NCBI GenBank assembly: GCA_036397475.1
Contig: DASWIV010000050.1
Location: 1-8,410 of the forward strand
Source: DASWIV01 sp036397475
GTDB taxonomy: Bacteria > JAJVIF01 > JAPKYR01
Length of the DNA: 8,410 nt
Direction: 5' to 3'
Both the position numbers and the translations under genes were made by a program. Of this stretch, positions 1 through 7,700 are shown piece by piece. The number at the start of each line of letters is the position of its first letter. The stretch's first letter is position 1. Below the pieces are notes generated by a model. It saw only the letters and a list, made by a program, of their open reading frames with translations. It was not told the origin of the DNA and searched no databases.

Positions 1-1629
1 GAACAGATTGAAACCCAGGTGAATCCTTTCAGGGCGTACTGGACAGACAGCCCGTACAGGCGTCCGTTCAAAGCCGGATCGGAGATCGGAAGGGTATATC
101 ACTGCAGCTTCAGGCCGGGTCCGCAGATCTTCGGATATGCTGTCGGAGCAAGCTGGGGGGAACCAACCAAGAAACTTGACACCAATGGTGAACCGAAAGA
201 AATACCGGAAAGCTTCCAGTTAACGGCGAATTCTATCGAGCCATTCAATGTCCAGGTTACGGGTTCAACAGGTGGCCTTAATTCGTCCCTAGGCATCTGG
301 GCAGGCGGAGCGATTGCGTTGTCTGTGCTGGTCGAGGACTGGCAGGGAAACGCATGGGTCGGCCACGAGAATTTCAACGTAGAGGCTCCGGATCTATTCG
401 ACGGAGTCGCGCATTCGTGGACAGGCAATGGATCTAATGAAAGTTTTTATTACGAAGTCATTCTCCCAAACATAAAGAAAAAAACTCCCGGAGATGTTCC
501 CATATTAATTTCGGTGACCACTTCGGATGAAGATGAATTTTATCTTCCGGACACTCCACTCGCGTCGTATATGCTGGAGACACTGGAGGTCACCGAGATA
601 CCTCCCCCATTCTGCAATGGAATGACAGCGATCCCGGACGTATACGGCGGATCGTTCAGCCTGAATGGATCGCCCGGCGCGATGCATCTCGACGCATCCT
701 TCCTTCCCGCCATCACCGGCGGCGCGGGCGCGCTGTTCTTCGATGGTGGAATCCTCGGCGGAAATGAATTGATCCAGGTAGCCCAGATCCCACCGACCGG
801 CGGGGCGGTTTCGACGACAACCTTGTTCCAGAGACAGGGAAGCCTTGCCGGGAACGCCCTGGTCATGCAGACTAATGAATACAATGGGCATCTACTGGTG
901 GTAACCGATGCTGATGCCGATAACCTGCTCGTCTACAACGCTGCAGGTACCCAGCTCAGGGAATACGATCTTGGCGGCGGCGAAGCCGGCAGGAACGAAC
1001 CTGTTGCCATGACAACAAATCCCGTCAATGGCGATATATGGTTTGTCGGGCACCGTGGCTCGCAGGGAATATTCCTGCAGAGGATGGCGTATGTCTCGGG
1101 AGAAACCAATTTCGAATATGTACCAGATCCCGCATCGACGGTTGACCTTGGCGATCTGCTGGGGTTGAATCCGCAGGTGTTCGGGGTTGCCGTGAATGGG
1201 TATTATGGCTATGTCATGGTTTTCCACAGGGCGAATAACGGGTCGATCGAAGTGTTCGACATCAATGGGAACACGGTTGAAAGACTCGATGAATTTTCGA
1301 TATCCAACGTTATGGGCCAGGCAGTACTGGGGACAGAAGTTCCGGGACTGAGAAAGGTCATCGGCGGAGATATTATCGTGGATCATGTCGATGGCGATGA
1401 GACAGGAGCGTGCCGCATACTCGTTTTCGCTAATACTGAAAGTGGAAGCGCAAAGCTTGTACGGCTCGACGCGTGGGGTAAGATCCTAAACGCAACGGGT
1501 CTTGGAAGTCCATTCTCATGTATGGCACTGAGTAATCTCGGGAGCTCTTCAGACCGATGCCTGGTGTTCTTCCCGATGCTGGGAACAGCGACATACAACA
1601 TATGGCTACCGCCAATCGGCGAATGGTGA
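1..1629 (+). CDS. Secreted propeller-type protein, 5'-truncated by the window edge
   Basis: The frame is open from base 1 and ends at TGA 1627-1629, giving 542 visible residues. The first in-frame GTG/ATG (base 19) is not a credible start, because the residues before it (IETQVNPF) already align with the lipoprotein at 4735-8157 (LTATVNPY, its residues 186-193). By that alignment roughly 180-190 N-terminal residues, presumably including a signal peptide, lie outside the window. Visible residues 1-207 match the lipoprotein collinearly: GPQIFGYAVGASW (40-52), VEDWQG (111-116), APDLFDG (129-135) and IPPPFCNG (200-207). The remainder (about 208-542) has no catalytic motif that I recognise. It consists of short beta-strand-like repeats such as LLVVTDADADNLLVYNAAG and GSIEVFDINGN, suggesting a beta-propeller. 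The function is unknown; an extracellular or cell-surface binding or structural role is inferred. A terminator follows directly. Confidence 0.8.
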   Translation, partial: EQIETQVNPFRAYWTDSPYRRPFKAGSEIGRVYHCSFRPGPQIFGYAVGASWGEPTKKLDTNGEPKEIPESFQLTANSIEPFNVQVTGSTGGLNSSLGIWAGGAIALSVLVEDWQGNAWVGHENFNVEAPDLFDGVAHSWTGNGSNESFYYEVILPNIKKKTPGDVPILISVTTSDEDEFYLPDTPLASYMLETLEVTEIPPPFCNGMTAIPDVYGGSFSLNGSPGAMHLDASFLPAITGGAGALFFDGGILGGNELIQVAQIPPTGGAVSTTTLFQRQGSLAGNALVMQTNEYNGHLLVVTDADADNLLVYNAAGTQLREYDLGGGEAGRNEPVAMTTNPVNGDIWFVGHRGSQGIFLQRMAYVSGETNFEYVPDPASTVDLGDLLGLNPQVFGVAVNGYYGYVMVFHRANNGSIEVFDINGNTVERLDEFSISNVMGQAVLGTEVPGLRKVIGGDIIVDHVDGDETGACRILVFANTESGSAKLVRLDAWGKILNATGLGSPFSCMALSNLGSSSDRCLVFFPMLGTATYNIWLPPIGEW

Positions 1630-1650
1630 CATCAAATTAATTTAATAAAT

Positions 1651-1690
1651 AAAAAAGGACTCCTTTACGGGGTCCTTTTTTTTATTTTTT
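1651..1690. terminator. Bidirectional Rho-independent terminator
   Basis: The stem arms are 1651-1663 (AAAAAAGGACTCC) and 1669-1681 (GGGGTCCTTTTTT), with the loop TTTAC. There is one T-G wobble, and the T-run continues to 1690. Because the arms are flanked by A-runs and T-runs, the hairpin works on both strands. It lies between the convergent ends of the propeller gene (stop 1629) and the zinc-ribbon gene (stop 1709), so it probably ends both transcripts. Confidence 0.9.
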
Positions 1691-1708
1691 GTTAATGAGG
1701 CCGGGGGA

Positions 1709-1975
1709 TTAGTCTTTTTTCATGTCCTTGGCGGCGCCTTCGATCTCGTAGGTTCCCTTATCCCGCCGGACAAGTTTCGTGAAGCCTTTCTGCTGAAGTT
1801 CGGTATGCGCGAGGCGGTCGATGGAAAAATTCGCGCTTACTATAATGCGCTGGACCTTTCCTTTGCAGACAGGGCATTTTTTAAGGTGTTTCGAGCCGAA
1901 TTCCTGGTATAACTCGAATTCTTTCCCGCAGCCTTTTGGTGGTTTGTCGGTATGTTCGTAAACGTAGACTGGCAT
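1709..1975 (-). CDS. FmdB-family zinc-ribbon protein, atypical (three cysteines)
   Basis: This 88-residue protein opens with MPVYVYEH and continues with GCGKEFELYQ (15-24), CPVC (34-37) and a KVQRIIVSANFSIDRL stretch. That is the order of the FmdB-type putative regulatory zinc-ribbon family: MPxYxYxC, C-G-x-x-FE, CPxC, then V-x-R-hydrophobic. The family normally has two C-x2-C knuckles. Here only C16 of the first remains, with proline at position 13 where the first Cys is expected; C34 and C37 are intact. H8 could substitute as a ligand, but this is untested. The tail is charged and ends DMKKD. The start is supported by the conserved MPxYxYE beginning and by AAGGG five bases upstream (minus strand, 1985-1981). 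The molecular role of the family is poorly defined. The gene is single, convergent with the propeller gene and divergent from the gene at 2147. Confidence 0.82.
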   Translation of the reverse strand: MPVYVYEHTDKPPKGCGKEFELYQEFGSKHLKKCPVCKGKVQRIIVSANFSIDRLAHTELQQKGFTKLVRRDKGTYEIEGAAKDMKKD

Positions 1976-1985
1976 TGCAACCCTT

Positions 1986-2014
1986 ATGATAACGGGGCTG
2001 AGCGGAATTCACAA
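1986..2014 (-). promoter_or_regulatory. Candidate promoter of the zinc-ribbon gene
   Basis: On the minus strand there is TTGTGA (2014-2009), a 17-base spacer and TATCAT (1991-1986), matching the sigma-70 consensus at 4/6 and 5/6. The spacing is ideal. However, initiation about 7 bases downstream would fall only a few bases before the ATG and would leave the AAGGG ribosome site out of the mRNA. It is therefore either a near-leaderless promoter or a chance match. Confidence 0.3.
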
Positions 2015-2129
2015 GGCAAAAGGAGGATCCAATGTATCTGGCACGAAGCGTCAAAGCGCCGGCGCAACCATTTTGTGGCGGATGGTGTCTAATTTTCGGG
2101 GGTTTACATTCATTTAATGGAATGGATGG

Positions 2130-2135
2130 TATAAT
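2130..2135 (+). promoter_or_regulatory. Perfect TATAAT hexamer before the DUF4175-like gene
   Basis: TATAAT lies 11 bases upstream of the ATG at 2147. The best -35-like hexamer is TTTACA (2103-2108), but it is 21 bases away, which is too far for a standard sigma-70 promoter. As with the opposite gene, a start site set by this box would fall next to the initiation codon and exclude the AGGA ribosome site (2137-2140). I report it as a possible -10 box only. Confidence 0.22.
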
Positions 2136-2136
2136 T

Positions 2137-2140
2137 AGGA
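2137..2140 (+). promoter_or_regulatory. Ribosome binding site for the gene at 2147
   Basis: AGGA lies six bases upstream of the ATG at 2147. An in-frame TAA at 2132-2134 rules out any N-terminal extension upstream, so this site and this ATG define the start. Confidence 0.6.
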
Positions 2141-2146
2141 CTAACC

Positions 2147-4633
2147 ATGAAAAGAAAAATTTCATACGTACGCGCAAGACTCTATACCGGGCTGGTGATT
2201 TCAAATGCAGCACGGGGGCTTGCAATAGCCGCGATCGTGTGCGCCCTTCTCATGGCAGTGGGGAAATTCGCCAATTTGAACATCGACATCATCAGAACCT
2301 GCGCGTTGATCCTGATCGGAGGGACAGGCCTCGGGGCAATCTACGCGCTTTTGAAAAGGGTCACGGTTTTTGACGCCGCGGTAGCGTGCGATGTCCATCT
2401 TGGATTGAAGGAAAGAATATCCTCAGCACTGGAATTTGAAGACCAGGCTGAAACGCATCCGCTGGTTCCGCCGCTACTGGAAGACGCGAATAATTTTGCG
2501 AAGAAGATAAATCCCATCCGGGATTTTCCGTTCAGGCTGCCGCGTGAACTGGTCTGGGCGCTGATTTTTATAGTGGTTACGGTGGGATTGAATTTTGTCC
2601 CGACCTGGAAATACGCTGTCGCGTCGCCCGAAGAAAAGGAAGAACTCCAGCAGGTCCAGCAGGAGGCTGAGCGGGTAAGGGAAATCGCTCTCGAACTGGA
2701 GACGTCAGCGCCTGAGGAGATTTCCGAGGAAGCCAAGGAATTGGCTGCAGAGCTCAAGGAGCTCGCGGAGGATATGGAATTCGGAAACGTAACACGTCGT
2801 GAAGCACTTGAAAGGCTGGCTGAAATAGAGCAGAAAATTGAAAACCTGGAAAATGAGCAGGGACTTGATGAACTAATGGAGCAGCTTGGACGCATGGCTG
2901 CCGACCTTGCAGGAAGCGAAGAGCTTTCGGAATTAAGCGACGCGTTGCGCGAAGGGGATAATGAAGCTGCGAGAAGGTCGCTCGACCAGCTCGCGCAGAA
3001 CCTCGAGCAGGGACGGGTACCCCTGTCAAATTTTAATGACATCGCGGACAAGCTGAACCAGGCGGCTGAGTCTCTTGGAAATAATCCGGACATGCAGTCG
3101 ATGCGACAGGCGCTTCAGGAAGCGGCGAACGCGATGAACGAGGCCAGCGGTGAACAGGGAGGGGAGAATCAGAGCCAGGATCAGGGTGATCCTGAAGATT
3201 TCGCGCGTGAATTGATCGATGCTATCCAGCAGGCGATGGACGATGTCGAGCGCAGCGATCGAATTCCGGAAGATGTGAAGGAAGCGGCCCTCGATACGAT
3301 GGACGATGTGATGCAGGACCTTCAGGATGCTATGCGGGAAGGTTCACTCGACTGGAACAAAATCACCGAAGCGCAGCGGCGCCTCAACGAAGTTGCACAG
3401 ATGCTGCAGGAATATTTGCAGCCGACTCTCGAAGAGCAGGCGGAACAATTGGTCGAGCAAGCCCGGCAGCTCGAGGAACTTGCGAATCAGATGGAATCGC
3501 TTTCGCCGGAGCAGCGTCAGCAGGCGGCGTCATCGTGCCAGAACATCGGGTCGCAGTTACAGCAGCAGATGCAGAATGGCTCGTTAACGCAGGAATCGAT
3601 CAATGAAGCGAGCGACCGGCTGCAGGAGCTCGCCGACCAGCTTCAGAACCATGAACAAACGGCGAAAGAACTGATCCAGGAAGCACAAAGGCTTCAGAAA
3701 CTGGCGGAATCGATGAACCAGATGAGCCCGGAGCAGCGCGAACAGTTATCGTCACAGTGCCAGGGTGTCGCTGATCAGCTGAGTGAAAATATACAGCAGG
3801 GACAGTGCAGTCTGTCGAACAATCAGGATGCGAGACAGCAACTCGATGAGGTGCGTCGCCAGCTGGAACAGAACGGCGCGTCGCAGGATCAGATGGGTAA
3901 CAAGACCCAATGCCAGAATCCGGGTTCCGGACAACAGGGCCAGCAAGGCCAGAACGGGCAGGGGCAGCAGGGTCAGTCAGGCCTGCAGAGCATGATGGGA
4001 ATGTGCAAGATGCCCGGAAATATGGGGAACAATGGAATGGGACAATCCCAGCAGGCAGGAGACTCGATGAGGTCGCTTGCGAATTCGATCCAGAAATTAA
4101 GCAACCAGATGAACGCAAGCCAGTGTTTAAGCCGTGCGCGTTTGAAAATGAGCCAGTGCCGCAGCGGAATGTGCCAGGGCGGGAATAACTCGCAGAACGG
4201 CGGGCAGTCGAGCCAGAATGGACGTGCGGGAAATTCGTGGGGGGTAGGAACTTCATCATATGCTGTCGGACCTTCCCCGGTGAGCCAGGGGAACCAGAAC
4301 GACCCTTCGCTCGATCCGGACGAGCAGAACACAAGCGAGCGTCCGTTCGAGCAGATATACAAGCCTCGCTACGACCAGAATCAAAGCTTCGATACCTTTG
4401 TCAGCGGTGAATTCAGCGACGATGGCGGGAGTTATGTATTTATCCAGAAAGCCGATCCGGAGACTGGCGAAACAAGCTACGTGCCTTATTTTGAACTGCA
4501 GCCGAGCGATGTGGATTCGCTGATGGACGCTGTTGAGGACCAGGAAATTCCGAGGACTTACGAGGATATGGTGCGGTATTATTTCGAGCAGCTTGCCCAT
4601 GCGACAGCGTCGGGTGACGAAGCATCTGAATAG
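2147..4633 (+). CDS. DUF4175-like membrane-anchored Gln-rich coiled-coil protein
   Basis: This is an 828-residue protein. Hydrophobic segments lie at about 17-38, 48-69 and 134-151. The loop between the second and third (70-133) is rich in basic residues and includes VFDAAVACDVHLGLKERISS, which resembles the membrane-proximal signature of DUF4175-like proteins. By the positive-inside rule, everything after residue 152 is periplasmic. Residues 158-577 are acidic and Gln-rich, heptad-like helix containing about four related units; the last two (431-504 and 505-577) are clear tandem copies sharing SPEQR. Residues 580-700 are Gly/Gln/Asn-rich low complexity with many Met and Cys. The C-terminus (about 755-820) has a compact motif, VPYFELQPSDV then IPRTYEDMVRYYFEQL, which I recall from relatives encoded near MoxR, DUF58 and von Willebrand A genes; none of those is visible here. 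A structural or envelope-stress role is inferred; no enzymatic motif is seen. It has its own terminator, so it is probably monocistronic. Confidence 0.85.
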   Translation: MKRKISYVRARLYTGLVISNAARGLAIAAIVCALLMAVGKFANLNIDIIRTCALILIGGTGLGAIYALLKRVTVFDAAVACDVHLGLKERISSALEFEDQAETHPLVPPLLEDANNFAKKINPIRDFPFRLPRELVWALIFIVVTVGLNFVPTWKYAVASPEEKEELQQVQQEAERVREIALELETSAPEEISEEAKELAAELKELAEDMEFGNVTRREALERLAEIEQKIENLENEQGLDELMEQLGRMAADLAGSEELSELSDALREGDNEAARRSLDQLAQNLEQGRVPLSNFNDIADKLNQAAESLGNNPDMQSMRQALQEAANAMNEASGEQGGENQSQDQGDPEDFARELIDAIQQAMDDVERSDRIPEDVKEAALDTMDDVMQDLQDAMREGSLDWNKITEAQRRLNEVAQMLQEYLQPTLEEQAEQLVEQARQLEELANQMESLSPEQRQQAASSCQNIGSQLQQQMQNGSLTQESINEASDRLQELADQLQNHEQTAKELIQEAQRLQKLAESMNQMSPEQREQLSSQCQGVADQLSENIQQGQCSLSNNQDARQQLDEVRRQLEQNGASQDQMGNKTQCQNPGSGQQGQQGQNGQGQQGQSGLQSMMGMCKMPGNMGNNGMGQSQQAGDSMRSLANSIQKLSNQMNASQCLSRARLKMSQCRSGMCQGGNNSQNGGQSSQNGRAGNSWGVGTSSYAVGPSPVSQGNQNDPSLDPDEQNTSERPFEQIYKPRYDQNQSFDTFVSGEFSDDGGSYVFIQKADPETGETSYVPYFELQPSDVDSLMDAVEDQEIPRTYEDMVRYYFEQLAHATASGDEASE
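3437..3877 (+). repeat. Two tandem 74-residue coding repeats
   Basis: Within the DUF4175-like protein, residues 431-504 and 505-577 repeat with a constant offset of 74. SPEQRQQAASSCQ (453-465) aligns with SPEQREQLSSQCQ (527-539), and C464 aligns with C538. Each unit ends in a G-x-x-S-x(n)-L-x-E-L/V-x-x-Q-L helix. Two older, diverged units end at EQGRVPLSNFNDIADKLNQ (287-305) and REGSLDWNKITEAQRRLNE (397-415). Confidence 0.75.
3929..3982 (+). repeat. Low-complexity Gly-Gln coding repeat
   Basis: Eighteen codons (residues 595-612) read almost only Gly and Gln in a GQQ/GQ pattern, with one Asn and one Ser. The run joins the coiled-coil section to the Met/Cys-rich section of the DUF4175-like protein and is probably a flexible linker. 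Synonymous codons vary (CAA/CAG, GGA/GGC/GGG/GGT), so this is not a recent DNA-level expansion. Confidence 0.7.
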
Positions 4634-4658
4634 GAAAAATTAAGATAAGAAAATTCAG

Positions 4659-4684
4659 TCCGTACCCCTGGTACGGATTTTTTT
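4659..4684 (+). terminator. Rho-independent terminator of the DUF4175-like gene
   Basis: TCCGTACC (4659-4666) and GGTACGGA (4670-4677) form a perfect 8-base-pair stem with loop CCT, followed by seven T (4678-4684). It starts 26 bases after the TAG stop at 4631-4633. On the minus strand the T-run after the stem is weaker (CTGAATTTTC), so termination of the opposing lipoprotein gene here is possible but less certain. Confidence 0.88.
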
Positions 4685-4734
4685 GCCTGTAAATCTATAT
4701 CAATCGGTGATTATCTAACTCAAATCAACTGATC

Positions 4735-7700
4735 TCAATATAGTTTCCAGATTCGTACGCCTTCCATCAGGGTGGACTCGATGAAGTAATTATCTTTAAT
4801 TGCGATTGTGCTAATGAGATCCGACCTCTCCACAGGATACAAATTATATAATTCCTGTGGATCGTCCGGGGGCCAGGCGTTTATCACAATTACCGGAAGC
4901 GAGTCTGTACCCGGAGCTGCATACAGATACTGCCCGTCCGAGACAATATCCCTGTAAGTCGAGTAACTCAATCCTTCCAGTGCAACAAATAAAGGATCAG
5001 AAGGGTCTGATAAATCCGCGACCTCAAGCGTGTCACTGGCCGCGATATAAAGGTATCCATTAACTGACGTCACCCTGTTTGCAAATTTTACCGGCACATA
5101 AGAATTAACTTTGGCGGGACTGGTTGGACTGATAATCGAGTAAATATCGACTTCCCCGTGGTCATCCGAACCGAAGAGAAAATCGCCATTTGCCAGGATA
5201 TCGACCATATGGCTTTCCAGCACGTAATCGCCATGTGGAGTGACAGCGGGCCAGGACGATATATCGTACAAACCAAGCTGATTATCGTAAACGGCAAAAT
5301 AAGCCGCCTCATCTGTAAGCACGATATCATTGGCAGTTTCAGGCAGTGGTTCAGAGAATATGGAAACCAGGTTCGATGGATCTTCGGCTGAAAAGAATCT
5401 TGCTTTCTGAAATCCTCCGGATGTCGCGATGATACCGTTATGTACCTTGATGTAGAACTGAAATATGCCTGCATCTATCGAATCAAGTATTTCTGGATTC
5501 CCGGGGTCATGAATATCGACAGAAGTTATCGTGTACGAAAAATTACCATTCACTATTACATACAGGTAGTCACCTTCAATCGCCAGGTCTTTCGGGTTTG
5601 TCATGCAGCGTATTGAATCTGCAAGCGCGGGAGATTCAGGATCCGTTAAATCATAGCTCTCAAAGGCCTTGTTCACGCAGTGAGCGTAGAGCACGTCGCC
5701 TTCATTGCTGAGGTTCTGAATATTGAATTCGGTGGGAATGGTTCCTGCATATGCCGGCGATGAGGGATTCGAAACATTGACCACCATTATGTCATGGGAA
5801 AATTCAACCGACGCGTACGCGAAATCCCCAACCACTTTCAGGGCCGTACTGTCATCGGGCAGTACAACCGAACCCTTCAGAGAGATAAAACCGCCCGGCA
5901 GGTGTTCGTATACGTAAAGCATGGGATCCCCGAGTATTTTCAGAGCGGTAACATAAATATAGTTATCCCTGATATCGATATTTCGGATCACATGGTCTAT
6001 TAATACGGTTGCATAGTCTGAAATTGACAACGGATCATCGACAGCGATCGCATTTATAATGTGATGGTAATGAGTAATTATTTCAGCGTTTGCTGTTTCC
6101 GGGTCTCTGAGGTAAGCATGCTCTACAATTTCCGGCACGACGTAATCCGCAAGAAATGTCGGGCTCGAAGGATCTCCCGAATAATCGTAGATCCTTAGCA
6201 GGCTATCCGGAGTTGCGTATAAGAAAATATAAATCCTGCTGGAGTCGGAGAGTATCTTCGTATAATTGGTTGCGGCTGCAATAATGTTTTTATTAATGAC
6301 GGGATCAGCTGGATTGGTGAAATCATAGTGATCAACTTCATTCCCAACCATTGTAGACCGTATTAGGAACAGGTGAGGCCATGACATCGCAGCGCCCCTT
6401 ACTGATCGCGTCTTATAATAATAGAGAATTTCCGGATGCAGTTCATCGGCAGCGTCCATGACCCAGATCCCGTTCAATCCAACCGCGTATTCGTAATTGC
6501 CTTCCTTCTGAATAAAAAACGGGTCGAATTTCCATTCCTGCGGGGTAACTTCTATCGCGTTTGACGGTTCAACAATAATCATTTCGCCGACAAACTCCAT
6601 CAGGTAAATTACCGCTTCCTCGTTACTTTGAGTAAGGATTCGAAGGTAATATTCATCTGGAAGCAGATTCAGGGAATCGAGATCGAGTGTCGCTAACCCG
6701 CCTGACGCCATAATTTCCGAAATAAGTTCCTGGTCCGAATTGTAAATTCCGAAGGTGGTCGGTGTTGTATCGATATGAAGAATCAGGTCACCTGTCAGTT
6801 TCTGGCCGAGTGGGAAACTGAATTTATAAAAATCCCTGTAATCGGTTGGAGCGCATATCCGGTCGGAAATCGGAGTGTTCAGATCGAATGTAATTGCTTC
6901 GTCGAATGCGTTATTCGCGTCGGGACCGCAGTCCGGATCGGGGATATCAAGCATCAGGACATTCCACGCTGAAACCGGTGAATCGGGAGCCGGTCCAAAT
7001 CCCTGGTTGTATTCAGGTCCGCCAGCTGACCCGGCCCTGACCATAATTAGCGTTTCTCCTGCTTTTTCAGGCACCGCGGTTCCGGACAAATCAATATTGT
7101 AAATCGCCTTCGTTGGCTGCTCCTCGGTGAATGACGCATTTATGCCTGAATCAAAAAGGTCGGGTGAAAAAAATCGTACAAGATCAACCTGGTCTTTAAT
7201 ATTCCCTGCCATCTGGCCCTGCCAGTCGTGGACATTAGCCTGTATCCTGAGCACACCGCCGCCCGTGCCGGATTCGCTGTCATAAAAAAGAGTACTCGTT
7301 TTCGCGGCGACGGCAATGTTGTATGCCTCAGGCTGATTCGCCTCGATCGGGAAATCGTCGGGGATTTCCACCGGTGGATTTGGATCTGGCTGCGACCATG
7401 ATGCGTTTATGGCGTAGCCGAAAACAACTTTCGGACCAGGGTCGGATTCAAACCTGATTTGGTAGCGGCGGGTATTAACGGCGCCGGCTGAAAATAACCC
7501 GCGTCCGTTGTCTGCGTCGAGAGGCGCGTTCTGGACAGGGGACATTGTGCTCTCGGCGGATAAAGCGTCGGCGAAATATTTGTAAGGATTTACAGTAGCG
7601 GTCAGGGACGATGCGGGGAATGGCGATAAATTTCCCTTGGTGTAGCCGAACATTCCGGGCTGGGTGAATTCAGTGGGGTTCCACCATCGCGAATACCCAT

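Noticed and set aside
892..1386. Minus-strand open frame of about 164 codons
   Set aside because: It is antisense to the propeller protein, which is independently supported by its similarity to the lipoprotein and by its terminator. No motif was seen in the antisense product.
2056..2065. Palindrome GCGCCGGCGC in the divergent intergenic region
   Set aside because: It is a perfect 10-base palindrome but isolated, with no T-run and no extending stem, so there is no basis for calling a terminator or operator.
2341..3093. Long minus-strand open frame of about 250 codons, Ser-rich
   Set aside because: It is fully antisense to the DUF4175-like gene. Its Ser/Ala-rich composition is what the complement of Glu/Gln/Leu coiled-coil codons produces, and no recognisable domain is present.
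3929..3982. Possible DNA-level tandem repeat or CRISPR-like periodicity
   Set aside because: The periodicity comes from Gly and Gln codons with varied synonymous use inside an intact reading frame. There are no spacers or conserved DNA repeats.
3600..4334. Minus-strand open frame of about 244 codons
   Set aside because: It is antisense to the Gln/Gly-rich part of the same gene, where biased codons suppress stops on the other strand. The product looks random.
4685..4734. A separate terminator for the lipoprotein gene
   Set aside because: Only very short complementary arms (ATCA/TGAT) without a T-run are visible. The gene may use the hairpin at 4659-4677 in reverse, but its T-run on that strand is weak.
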